Source: Antitrichia curtipendula
Taxonomy: Eukaryota > Streptophyta > Bryopsida > Hypnales > Leucodontaceae
NCBI GenBank assembly: GCA_951230915.1
Contig: OX579636.1
Coordinates: forward strand, 43,279,912 to 43,343,911
DNA length: 64,000 nt
Direction: 5' to 3'
Shown here: piece after piece, positions 25,011 to 36,640 of the stretch
Numbering within the stretch: position 1 is the first letter of the stretch
How the letters are laid out: each line of letters opens with the position of its first letter
Position numbers and translations under genes: made by a program
Notes under the pieces: model-generated
Database searches by the model: none
Told to the model about the DNA's origin: nothing
Seen by the model: the letters and a program-made list of their open reading frames with translations, nothing else

Positions 25011-25681
25011 GACAGGGAGAATGTAAAAATCTCCTTATTTTGGACTGTAGTGGTTAAGTTTGTATTCCAATTTTAAAACTAATTCGAGGTCTCGAATTCC
25101 CAGAATGAATTTAATTTAAAAAAAAATTTGATCATCCATAGTAAATGGTAGGTTCTTAGAAAAAGGGCAATGATGGGGTAGTTTTCTTTTACCGTACTTG
25201 GATGGTTGGTACTAAATTGTACAAAGTATTGTTGTTTTGGTATTGTTGCTAACCATGTAATATATAAGATGTATAGGATAGAATAATAGTAATCAATATA
25301 GAAGGACATAGTTTTTTATTCTATTATTTTGGGACAATGCAAAAAGTAATTTTCATTGGAGTGATGAAGCTATTTACATTCATTAAATGAATGAAACATA
25401 GTACATGTGGATGAAAATCTCATTTATTTATTCAAAAGTTTGTACTTTCGACAGTCTATACTATCATCCAATAATTTTGTAGAAATTTAGCAATATTATA
25501 CCTTGAGAAAGGCAAAATATACAACTAAGTATTCCCTTAAAAATTATTTGTAACTTTTGAGTGAATTTTTGCTTAAAAAAATGTTAGTTAGGAGATATGT
25601 GATAGTTAGTTGTCTTATTTGATATGTTTTTTAAGTAGACGTTTGATTAAGTAACAACTAACAACAAAAGATCGACTATTC

Positions 25682-25835
25682 AACTTGAAGCACAATTTCC
25701 AACCAACAGAAGTAGTCATAATAGGAAGAGCTTGAATCACAACTTCCAATCAACAGAAAAAGTCATGGTAGGAAGAACTGTGAGAACAACTTCCAATCAA
25801 CAGAAGAAGTCACAATAGGAAGAACTGTGAGAACT
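25682..25835 (+). repeat. Tandem repeat, three units of about 50 bp
   Basis: Units contain CAACTTCCAATCAACAGAA, AGTCA(C/T)(A/G)ATAGGAAGA and CTGTGAGAAC, with the first unit most diverged. A second family of repeats follows directly. Confidence 0.75.
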
Positions 25836-25874
25836 CTGTCCACAAACTCGGTAGATTGGCAAGTATCCTATAGT

Positions 25875-26115
25875 ACAAGTCATATTCTTCATGGACTTTG
25901 TTGACAAAACTGTACTCCTCTTCTAGATCTAGTAATTCTTCACTAAACTTGTTGCATCAACTTTGTTGACGAAACTGTACTCTTTTGTTGGGTGTGATAA
26001 CTCTTTATTGAACTTGTTGAACCCTTCAATACAAGTCATAATCTTCATTGACTTTGTTGACAAAACTATATATTCTTCCTTTGGGGCTTGTAACTGTTCA
26101 TCAAACTTGATGAAA
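25875..26115 (+). repeat. Diverged tandem repeat built on GACTTTGTTGACAAAACT
   Basis: ACTTTGTTGAC(A/G)AAACT recurs at about 25898, 25957 and 26050, with TACAAGTCATA and AACTTGTTGAA motifs between. Units are unequal (about 60-95 bp). No coding frame is maintained. Confidence 0.55.
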
Positions 26116-28502
26116 TATAAATTGTTGAAGAGTCACAGTTAGTGTAACTTCCCTTATTTGATGCAAAAAGTGAAAGAGATCACTTCTAAAATTGATACAC
26201 ATATATTTGTCCTTATTAATTTGTAGAGTTTCACAAACACTCAATCCATTGTGATTTAGTTATTGCTTATAAAAAAATAAAATAATACAAGTGTGTAAGA
26301 AATAGATATATTCCTAAATGTGTTGGAATCTTTAAAGTATTTCATTTATAGGAACCATTAAATACTTATTTGGATAGGATCCTTGCACATATTATATACA
26401 TTGTTTTTGGTTATTTCACTAATTATAAGATACTGTGGGAGAACAATCACAAGAAAGTTGGTTTGAGAAAATTTAGGTACATATGAGGTGAAAATTGCCT
26501 TATCCATTGGCTAGACATGAAGACTCATTTCAAACATGGTGAAAAACTTTGAGCCATAGTTTTGTTCTATGGTGCTTACATATAGTTTCATTTCATTTGG
26601 TTTGCATGTTACCATTCTAATTTACAAATTAATAGTTACAACTTTTTGTGAACTTTGGTTGGAAATGTCAAATAATTGTTGCATACATGGTGGAAACAAT
26701 GTATGGAGCAAGGAAAATAACAACTTAAGAATGACAGGAATTGATTGTGCTTGTTGGCAACAATAATGATGGTAGAGTATAACTTTTATAGTATAGTCTA
26801 GAAGGTTTTCATAATCCCAAGACAATTATAGGAAGTTTTGTAAATGCTACTAAAATAATATAGAACTACCGTGACATCAAAATTATAAAAAAATTTAATA
26901 ATTGAAAAATTAAAATATGACATTTTGTCCAACCAAAACTTCAAAATTAAACTCTATTTGACACATAAGAGTTGAAAGTGATCTAAAGGTATAATGATGT
27001 GATTTTTTTAATAATATAATAATACTTCAAAATTGATCTTGTAGTTTCCTAAACCATGCAATAAGCATTGCCTTTGTATCGGCATTTGCTCTATATTGCT
27101 GATTTATCAACTCTGAATTGTTTTACATAGAAATTTTTGGGTCATTAAAAATCCACAACTTTGTAATAATCTCTATTTTCAAATATACATGTATTTATAA
27201 AATTATTTAATTTCGTGCATTCAAGAATTGTAATCCTGCAATGAACCCAAAACCTTTAAATACATTTTCTTGGTCTTTAGATATTGGTGTTTAACTAACT
27301 TTGGACATGCTTCAAAATTTATGTAATTATTAATGAAATTGATACACATAGGGGATCGTCCTATATTTTGTACAACTTCCATGTCAGTTTGAAATTTCCA
27401 TGTTTCCAAACGTGCAATATTATTCACATAAAATAAAAATGATTGTCCTTAAAAAAAATTTAAAACAAACTACTAGTGAAGCTATAACTGTGAACCAAGA
27501 GTCTATTCATCTCAAGAGTCTGCTTGAAATTCTTGTGAATAACAAGAGTTACAATGTCCCTAATTGTTGTCACTATAATAAACAAATGCATACATTCAAA
27601 ATATCTTTGGCATGTTTTTTATTTATTAATTTTAAGCAAGATTTAACATCTACAAGATTGGATATTCAAATTTCAAACAATGGGTGAATGCAAACACATT
27701 CCAAGTACAGAGAAACTTGTCTTTTTCATCCATCCACTACTAGAAAACCATGACCAAAACAACAGAAAATCAACTAATTTCTGTTGTTTGGGGCACTGGA
27801 ATGACCATTTTCACTGATTTTTGAAGTTTCTGTGAAAATCAACAAAATGGCACTTATTTTTCTGTTGATTTAAGTAGTGCAATGACCAAATGAACAAAAT
27901 TTAGTAGAATATGGAATATTTTTGGAATATTTTTGGAATCTTTTTAGAATCTTTAGGAATCTTTGAGAATCTTTACATAGAAAGAGATTTCTGGCAGCCA
28001 GAACTAATAGATGTAATCAACTTGAAATTTGTCTTACACATTTTCAACAAGATTGTTAACAAAATCTTTATAGTTAAGTAAAAGGCATATAAGCATGCCA
28101 TTTTTCTCCAAGATCTACTATATTTGACACTCTTTTTTAATAGTACAAAATGAACATTAGTAATGGATACCTTTGCACACAATCTTAAATAGAAAAATCA
28201 TAATCATTCATTTTCAAAATCAGATTTTAATGCTAAAACTAGATTTCAAAAGGATTTTTTCATAAATTAGAACTATCAAAAATCAGAACTTGACAACTTT
28301 TAATTGAACTTTAAAATATTGTTGGCATCGACATTTGGTGCCTTAATTAATGCATGGCTCACCATTTGTTATAAAAAAAAAATTAAAAAATGGTGCCTTA
28401 AGCATTTAGGAGTTAAAACATAATTCTAATATAATGATTTTTTCATAAGACTTAATCATTCAAAATTCAGTGTTTTTTCAATTCAGCAAGCTTTGAAGGT
28501 CA

Positions 28503-28808
28503 TTTTGGCATAGTAGAACAGCTTTTCTCAAAAACTTGGAACTAAGAAAAGTTGTAAATTCAAGATAACTTTCACCTCCAAAAATCCGTTTGTGATTTTG
28601 AGACTCTAATCAATAGTTATGGACAGAAATCAGAGAAGGTGTTTGAAAATATTTTTTGATATTTTCAAACACCTTCTCTGAATTCTGTCCATAACTTTTG
28701 ATTGGAGGATCAAAATCACAAACGGATTTTTGGAGGTGAAATTTGGATTTATTTAGCAACTTTTCTTAGTTCAAAGTTTTTTGAAAAAAGTTGTTTTATT
28801 GTGCCTAA
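28503..28808. repeat. Long imperfect palindrome, arms about 150 bp
   Basis: The centre is perfect: 28631-28652 and 28659-28680 are exact reverse complements around a 6-nt spacer. Beyond, the arms stay alignable with mismatches and small gaps: ATCCGTTTGTGATTTTGA pairs with TCAAAATCACAAACGGAT, and CTTGGAACTAAGAAAAGTTG pairs with a slightly changed copy. A transcript would fold into one long hairpin. Confidence 0.85.
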
Positions 28809-28900
28809 AACGACTCTGAAGTCTGCTGCGTTGAAAATAAAATGAAAAACAATGTCAAAAACAAAATAAATAAAAATTAAAACCCTAGTTTCTGACTAGA

Positions 28901-28970
28901 AGCAATGCATGGTGCAATGGTTTGAACCTTGGACCTCACACACGAGGTCCAAGGTTCAAACCCTTGGACC
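28901..28970 (+). other. tRNA-like segment with Pol III A-box and B-box matches
   Basis: TGGTGCAATGG (28910-28920) resembles the A box and GGTTCAAACCC (28953-28963) fits the B-box consensus GGTTCRANNCC. The spacing is close to that in a tRNA. The middle is instead a 17-bp-arm hairpin (28921-28937 with 28944-28960), and the expected acceptor-stem pairing is not evident, so it is not a working tRNA gene. A tRNA-derived SINE head is the likeliest source. Confidence 0.45.
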
Positions 28971-28976
28971 GGCACC

Positions 28977-29143
28977 CTTGCCCCCGTGGCGGGGCTTGCC
29001 CACGTGGCACCCCTGCCCTCGTGGCGGGGCTTGCCCGCGAGGCATTCCTGTCCACGTGGCGGGCCTGCCCGCGTGGCACCCCTGCCCCGTGGCCGGGCTT
29101 GCCCGCGTGGCATCCCTGTCCACTTGGCGGGGCCTGCCCGCAT
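28977..29143 (+). repeat. GC-rich minisatellite, about five 34-35-bp units
   Basis: Units follow the pattern CCTGCCC(N)CGTGGCGGGG then CTTGCCCGCGTGGCA. They differ by a few bases and short indels. The GC content contrasts sharply with the AT-rich surroundings. All forward frames are open through it only because stop codons are absent from the unit; no protein is inferred. Confidence 0.85.
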
Positions 29144-29765
29144 GAGAGTTGGAATTTTATTTCTATTGCCTTGAAAAATCGGACAGCTGAAAAAAAATTC
29201 AAATTCAAAATAAAACATCCAAAATTTAAAAAATAAATAAATTCAAAATAATAATGTTTTTGAATTTGTTCAAAACAACAAAACTAAACAACACTTTTTA
29301 GTTTGATTTTGTCCGAAACAACGCGTCCAAAATGACTAAAAAAACAACAGTTTTCAGTTGGATTTTTGTTGTTTCGGTCATGGCCTTTCTAGTAGTGATA
29401 TCTAAATGTTAGTACATTCTTATGTTGATTCTTTTATATTTGTACTATACAAATGTTTAGAACTTTTCTTTGCAAATATTATGTAATTCAAGAAGCACAA
29501 ATATGTTTGACTTCAAAAAATAACTTTTTCAATTCAAAAAATGTCCATTCAAAAGAAATTTGAATAAATAAGCTAAATAAAAATTTGAAAAGATCACCAT
29601 AATTAAAAATTAACATTTTGAACTTGAAAAAAAAAGTTTTGTGAAAATTACAAAAACTCAATAAATAATCAATTTTAGAAGGAATTTTTAATTTTTAATT
29701 TTAGAATATTGTTTAGTTTAAGGATATGATATTGAATGTTTTTTAGATTCTATTGAGCATTATGC

Positions 29766-29890
29766 TTTTTTTCCGGCACCATGGGGCCAAATTGCACCAT
29801 TTCAAAAAAAATCTATATATTTTGCCCCCTCAAAATTGTCTTTATTTGCCATAAGTTTTCTATTTCTATTACAAATTTGGATGAAGTTGC
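29766..29890 (+). repeat. Dispersed repeat fragment shared with 57.16-57.30 kb
   Basis: Contains TTTTTTTCCGGCACCATGGG, AAATTGCACCA and a TTTGGATGAA motif in the same order as the interior of the 57.1-kb element. The inverted ends are not found here. Confidence 0.45.
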
Positions 29891-30339
29891 CAAATTTGGA
29901 TGAAAGAGTGCATAAATATAGTTGAAAAATGTTTCTTAGTCCCAAAGATGGATGGATGTAGAAATAGAGTACTTCAGCTATTTTTAAGTGATTGCCATCC
30001 TGGTACTTTTCAGAAAGTAATAAAAAGACCTAATAAGCATTTGAAATCATTCTCTAGATATGATACATACATTGATCATAGAAGTATTTTTCACATTTTT
30101 TGAGATTTTGGAGCATTTTAAAAGTTTCTTGACATATTTTTGAATTATTTATTGAATCTTTGAGTACAATCAAACCAATTGTATTCAATATTAAAATGAG
30201 TCGTTCATATGAATTTTCACCAAATATAAAAAATTGTGTGAAAAGTACCCAAAAACTTTCCAAAAGGCTACTAATGCAAATTGTTAAGGTTAGTATATTT
30301 ATTTGGAAGATCTTAGAAAAGATTCTTTTTTCAAATCGT

Positions 30340-31126
30340 TTAACCCCTAAAACCCCGTTTGTCCCATCGGGGGACAATTTGGGTCCGGGTAGGTTCCTAT
30401 GACCTCAATTTGTAGAGAAATTTTTTGGGATTTTTTGAGGTTGTGCAGTTTTGCGAGAGCTTTGTGGATATATAATTTTTATTTCAATTGGTTCCCAAGA
30501 GAAAAAATTATGCCAAAAATAGAGTTTGGCGGGCAGCACAAAAAAATCACAGAAAGTCAAAATAAATAACTTTTAGGATTCATTTTTTAATGCAATTTTT
30601 TACAATTTTCAGAATTTTTTTTTAGACAAGTTTGAATTTGCTTTCTAGAACAATCTCACCGTTGGGATTATGGTATTTCAATTTTGTCTTAGAGCTATTA
30701 ACGATTTAGTTATTCCTTCAATCTTGAACCTACTTCTACTTAACAATTTTTTAATGAGTAAAAATTTAGTGTTTTTTTCTTGAATTTTTTTTCCTGGATT
30801 CTCAACTGAAGTATTCAACATATAAACTTAGAAAATCAAAATCAGCAATACAAAAAATTTCAGTTAAATAGGTTCAAAGCCCAAAAATCTAGTCAAGCAA
30901 GGTACAAAAAAACTTGTTTTCTTCACTTTGAATGCAAATATCTTGCAATCAATTTGTTCAAAGTTTCTGAAATTTCTTGCACACGTTCCCATACTAGTCT
31001 AGTATAAGATCCTACGGTTAGATATGCAAAAAAAAACAATTTTTATAGTTTTTTGCTCTTTGCAATAGAAGAGGCAGTTTTGAGTGTGTTTTGATGGAGA
31101 AAAGGCCTCGGGGTTTTAGGGGTTAA
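30340..31126 (-). mobile_element. TTAA-bounded inverted-repeat element, copy 3 (787 bp)
   Basis: Begins TTTAACCCCTAAAACCCCG and ends CGGGGTTTTAGGGGTTAA. Reverse-complemented, it aligns with copy 1 over most of its length, lacking roughly 150 bp that copy 1 has near 12340-12480. That extra segment has a relative at 36480-36640. Confidence 0.75.
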
Positions 31127-32985
31127 TATTTTGTTCATGTAATAGCTAGATTCCTTTGTTCTTTTGTTAGCTTGATTTTCATATTTGCACATTTGTTCAT
31201 GTAATAGTGTATATACTTTATAAGGCTTATGTTTTGCTCATTATTGTGCTTTTATGGGACCCATTCATATAGTTACGGTGGTAGTGCGTGACTAACTTAT
31301 ATCACCAGTCTGTACAAAAGTTTGGAACAACCCTTGAAAGATACAATAGTCACAATAGACTTGAGATTAGCTACATATTCTCACAAGGAGGAGACAATTC
31401 AACTTACATGCATCAAAAGTTGCCGGCTCTAAAAACTTAGTTGTTGAGCTGGCTAAAGGAACCTTAGCATCATCCACTTTTAGCTATGGCACCGGCTTTT
31501 ACTTTGGTTGTCTCTTAAAGGATTTGACTTTGTCCAAAGTATCAACTTAGGAAATTTCACGTACATATACAATAGGAAATGACCATTAGAAGAGGTCATA
31601 AGAATTGTGAGCCTACAAAACCAATTGGTTGTTCCCCCTCAACAAGTTTGAAGCCATAATGATTTTTCTTGAATGGTTTTAGATGCAAAATTATAGATGA
31701 AGGATTGAGACTTTTTCATCCAATTTTAAAAAAAGTTCTTTGAATGTGTTTGTAGTTTATGGTGGTGGAAATTTTCTTATAGATGTATTATTGATCTCTC
31801 TAAACAATAAGATGCTAAAAACATGATTGACAAAAGATGCATATTTGGGCAATTTCTACATCCTTACTCTTGGCTTGAATTTGAGACATTAAAATGATGT
31901 ATTTTGAATGTTAGTCCGACTAATGAAATAAAGCTTACAAAGTCTAGTTTCTATTCCTATTTGTAAAATATCTAAAATTAAATATTCTATTATAATTTAA
32001 ATTTAGCCTACAAGTATGATCTATTGATTCTTAATTATAAAATGATATGGAATTTTGATTGACACGATGATCTTCAAAACTATTATATATAACAATCATG
32101 AAAATTTTAGATTTTTTAAGCATATAAATTTTTTTAATAAGAACTTCTTGCACTTATTTTTTTTTAATATTTTGCTTCTTAAAAATAAAATAAAATAACA
32201 CTCATATGTAGTGGATAAATAGAGCATATGTATCAAAGAATATTTTAGTTGAGTATAAGATCTTAGGGTGCATTGTATAGGGATTAAACATTGATAGCCC
32301 TATTGCCAATACGCCCTTGACAATAATTTCAAATTTGTAGTTCTTCCAATTAAAAGTCGAGATCCCAATTCTCTAAACTTCATTCTTCATGTTGTATCGA
32401 TTTGCTCAAAAATGAAATTTTATAGTCACACCAATTTTTCCTTATAACTAAGAAGACAAATGAGTGCATGTAAGATAAAAATTCTCTAAATTGCCTAAAC
32501 TCATTTGTGAGCCTTAGTCCTAGATCCACTTGTGCCTATTGGCTATTTCTTCCTAATACAATGAAAAATTGTACAAGGGTTTGCATTATGACTACTCAAC
32601 GTGTAATTGAAGTTCAAAGGTCATGACTTTACAAATTCAATGAACTTCACCATACCAACGCTTTTTCATTCTTCCACAACCTTGAAGGACCCATGTGGAT
32701 TGTAATAGTGTTGAAAAATTAACCTTGAAAGTGACGTAGAGGACAAAAATAGTCAATGGATGACTTTCACAATTTGAAATGAGAAATGAACCTATTGGTC
32801 CAAAAATCAAATCATTTTTGGCAAAGTACCTTAGTGATAGGTCTTGTCCTTTCACGGTCTAAAAGAGATAAATTAGAATCTAAGGCCGAGTTTATACTAA
32901 ACATGGGGCTGGATGGAAGGCCAGCTTGATTTGCTCTCAATCTATACTTCAATCCCAATCCAATCAATTCACCACTTCAACTCTA
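31127..32985. other. Intergenic, no gene seen
   Basis: AT-rich, with short open frames only and no terminal repeats found. Confidence 0.4.
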
Positions 32986-33724
32986 GGGTGGTTGCAAGAA
33001 AGACCGAACAATTTTGATAGCATTTTGCACAATACTCATGATTTTTTAGGGAGTACTTTAAAATTAGAAAATCGTTTTTTTTAAATATAAAAAATATGTC
33101 TAACTATGTATCAATATATGCAACTTTAAAAAGTAGGTGTCCTAGAAAGAAAAATCATAGAAAATTTTTTTAAGTGGGAAAACTAGAAAAGTGCAAAATC
33201 TCAAGAAAATAGGTATTTTGACGTTTTAGTTTGTAAAAAATAGGGATAACAATTTTCAAAGAAATTAAAAATTGTTCATTTGGTAAAACTTTATGATGAA
33301 AAGATTTCACAAAAAGAATGATCTCAAAACCATCTCAATGTTCAGAAGTGTGTGCGCAAAAGAGTCCTATTAGCACGCATGTGGAGGATGTAAAATAATT
33401 TAAAAAAAATTCCTTTGGAAGTCACATGCATGCCTAGTGTAAGGATAGACCATAGAAATTTTATCTCTAGACATTAATTTTGGATACTCTCTAGTACTAA
33501 AACTCCTAAATTAAAAAGTATGACAAATTAGCTAAATTAAAATTTAATTATAAATGATTTTTGAATTTTTTTGAAAAATAAGGGATCTCATTACTATCAA
33601 GCTAGCCATTTCTAATAAAAATTTCAAGTGAATTAGGCTCATGCTTCAAAAATTATAACTGATCAAAACTTCATCACTTCAATTATAACACAAAATAGGA
33701 TTGGTCTTTCTTGCAATCACTCCC
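32986..33724. mobile_element. Tourist-like MITE, diverged relative of the 51.5-kb copy (739 bp)
   Basis: Ends GGGTGGTTGCAAGAAAGACC and, read inward from the right, GGGAGTGATTGCAAGAAAGA. The internal block ACTCATGATTTTTTAGGGAG followed by TACTTTAAAATTAGAAAAT is shared with the 51.5-kb element. The flanks are CTA and TAG, so the target duplication is not clean. Confidence 0.65.
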
Positions 33725-36479
33725 TAGATAATGTAAAGTGTTGAAGTCGGATTCTAGGGCCAAATTTCTAATTCATCAATCCAATCCTAGTAGAAGTGCT
33801 TTTACGTCCACCCTTGACATATAAGCGGAATACAAGCAAGTTCTTGTGTTTAGGGCAATTTTACTCTGTTGGGTGCCTAATGTTGGTCTATTGTGTCTTC
33901 CAAGCAATGGATCTTTTTTTCTAATTTCTAAATGCCCTAATCCTTGTTGAATAAGTCACAAACTTCTAATCGAATTACTATAACTATTGTACTTACCTAA
34001 AGAAAATGATTTTAACCTAAATTTAACTACCAAAAGTGAAATAACATCTCATGTCATTTCTAAAAGCATAATATTAAAAATATTTAGATATTCCTACCAA
34101 AAGATGTGGATGGATGAAGTTTGAATTGCTAATTGGTTAATCATCCATTAATCTTCATCCATTAATTTTTCCTTATCTACAATTGGAAATTTGTTTTTTC
34201 TTTCATTTTTTATCTCTAGTAGATATATACTTCCTAATTTTTCCTTCTTGTTTCATATGGATGAAAACTTATAAGTTTCATGAATTTTAGGTTCTAAACT
34301 TCATCCGCCTCTAACTTCTTCGTTTTAATTCCGATTTTGGCCTACCTTAGGTTTTTGGAAAGCTTTAGACTTCTTTTGTAGGATTCTAAGCTTAAATCTA
34401 ACCTTTAGTTACTCTAATTCTAAATATTCAGACTTTCTTCTAGGCCTCAACCTCAATTAATTTTGCTAAGTAAAGGAAAAAGAAAGGTTTAAGATCGTAC
34501 CTCAGAGTTCCCTTCATCATAACGGTATTCCAGGGCCTCCTCAAAGTCATTTACTTGTGCCATGGTTCTTCATGTCAATTGTTAGTTTTTCTCTCTAAAC
34601 ATTGTTGTTGTTTGTTTTATAATTTTATAATCTTTTACATACAATACGAAATCTTTTGCCCAACTATGCTATTTTTTTATAAAAAAAACACTACTCTAAT
34701 TTCTCCCTTGACTTTGGTGAATAATTTATCTTATTTGAAATTTTCTAATAGTTGAATTTAGCGTCAATTAGAATTTTTGACTACTAATTGACAATTTGGG
34801 CATTAATATCTTTGTCAACGCCCTTTTTTAACGTATCCAAAGACTTAGGAATGTATCTAACTTTGAGTGTATGAGAGTTGAAGCAATTTTTTTTTGTTTT
34901 GTAGGTTCTATAACTTCTATAGGACTCCTCTATGACTCTTATCTCCCTCCTTTCTTCTAATTACACTCCTAATTTTTCATTTTCTCTAAGTCATATTTTT
35001 CTTAGAAAAAACAACAATTGTTATGATAATTTTTCCCTTGGCAAGTTTTGGGAGCCCTAGCAAGTTTTGAGAGCCCCTTCGCAAGACGTCGGAGGCCTTG
35101 CAGCTCGCGGAAGTCCGGCGGGGGAGGCCTTGGCACCTGCCTAGCGGGTGGCCCCCAAGGGAGTTAGTAGCCCTAACAACTCCTAGTTGTGTGTGTGGCA
35201 TGCCCCAGTGTTTAATCACCCATGGGTGTTTTGGTGAATTGCCCAAGGGTTGATGGCCTTGAGATGTCTTGGGCTTGGGGATTTGGTCGCCTCAGGGTAA
35301 AAAACAACAATTAAAGTTGTTGCTAAAAAGGGATTTTTTGTCGACAAATACTATTAAAATATTATTAAAATATTCTAACAAATACTTCCTATGGTTTGGG
35401 GATTTTGCAACAAGTGTGATTTTGGTTGGTGTTTTTTGCTAAAAGAAAGGCCTATAGGATCAAAATTTCATTGTGGTTTTGATAAACTCTAAATTTCTAA
35501 CAACTTCTAAACCTATGAAGTCAAAGCTCTACCATAGTGGACAACCACGGAAAAACTATAAAGAAAGTTGGACAAGGTTAGTACATGTATGGCACAATAC
35601 AACATATTAGTACAAGTTTAGTACAAAAAATCAACTTAAACTATAACACAAATGAGTATATATGGAGTTAGTACAAAATCCAAAGGAAAATGACACTAAA
35701 GGCCCCCTAAGCGGCATTGCTAAGGTATGGAGGGGGAATACTTTAGGATTAGTACAAAAAATGAAACAAAAATACAACTCCAACAATAACTCAACAAAAC
35801 TTGTACAAACATGTACAAAAGTTGTGGTACCTCTTATGAAAAATATGGAATTTTGTATTATGATAACTTGAATGAATTCAATGATAAATATAGATCAATT
35901 TTTGTACAATACATTTTATTTCTAGTACCATAATCTTTCCTTTTTATATTCTTTTTTCAAATATCTGTCATCAAAATTTGTAAAAACACACATCATTTCA
36001 TTGATATCAAAGTTTATGGCATAACTTCAACAATGACTTCTATTTACAAATTTTTATGTATACAAAAATGTTAATTATTAAGCATGTAATTCACCAAAAT
36101 CTGTGTTTGTATCAAAAAAATTAATTATTAGGCATGTACAAAATAAACATCTCATATTCACTTAAGAACAATTGTACAAAGCTTCAATTAGTTTTCATTC
36201 AGTGATGTCAAATTGGGTGTATGATACAAAATAACGTAACAACAAATAAACATTATTGTATATTCTTTGACTCAACTCTAGTGCTCCAAATTTTTTGCAA
36301 CATAGATGAGAAGAAGTTTCTTGAGCTTACAATTAATAAACATGTACCAATAAAGAAAACAATCACTACAAGAGAAAGGGGTATTTTAAGTATAGTCCTA
36401 GAGATAACATTTTAAGTAATGACCTTTTTAGGAGATTTTCAGTAAGAATTTACAAGATATTTGTGTCTTTCTAGTAAAA

Positions 36480-36640
36480 TTTTACTAGAAATTGCCCCAA
36501 AACAAGATTGTCCATAACTTTCACATAAAAAATACAATGGAATGAATCAAAACTTTCAATGTAGATGAAAATGCAATTTAAGAGAAAAAAGTTTTAAACT
36601 TTTTTATTTTAAGTTTTTGTGGCTCGGTTTTTTTTTTGCC
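36480..36640 (+). repeat. Fragment related to the TTAA-bounded family
   Basis: AAGATTGTCCATAACTTT and GAATGAATCAA...AATGTAGA match the 12376-12440 part of copy 1. No terminal repeats are present. It lies next to CTAGTAAAATTTTACTAG, a palindrome. Confidence 0.45.

Larger units (their letters stand above)
27735..29397. mobile_element. Non-autonomous CACTA-ended element, 1663 bp
   Basis: Left end CACTACTAGAAAACCATGAC; right end, read inward, CACTACTAGAAAGGCCATGA. The inverted similarity then continues through CAAAACAACA/CGAAACAACA. The flanks ATC and ATA nearly match the 3-bp duplication of the CACTA superfamily. No transposase is present. The interior holds a long hairpin, a tRNA-like segment and a GC-rich minisatellite, listed separately. 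Confidence 0.75.

Noticed and set aside
28877..29236. Overlapping Pro/Arg/Gly-rich open frames on both strands
   Set aside because: They exist because the GC-rich minisatellite unit lacks stop codons; no domain and several frames are open at once.
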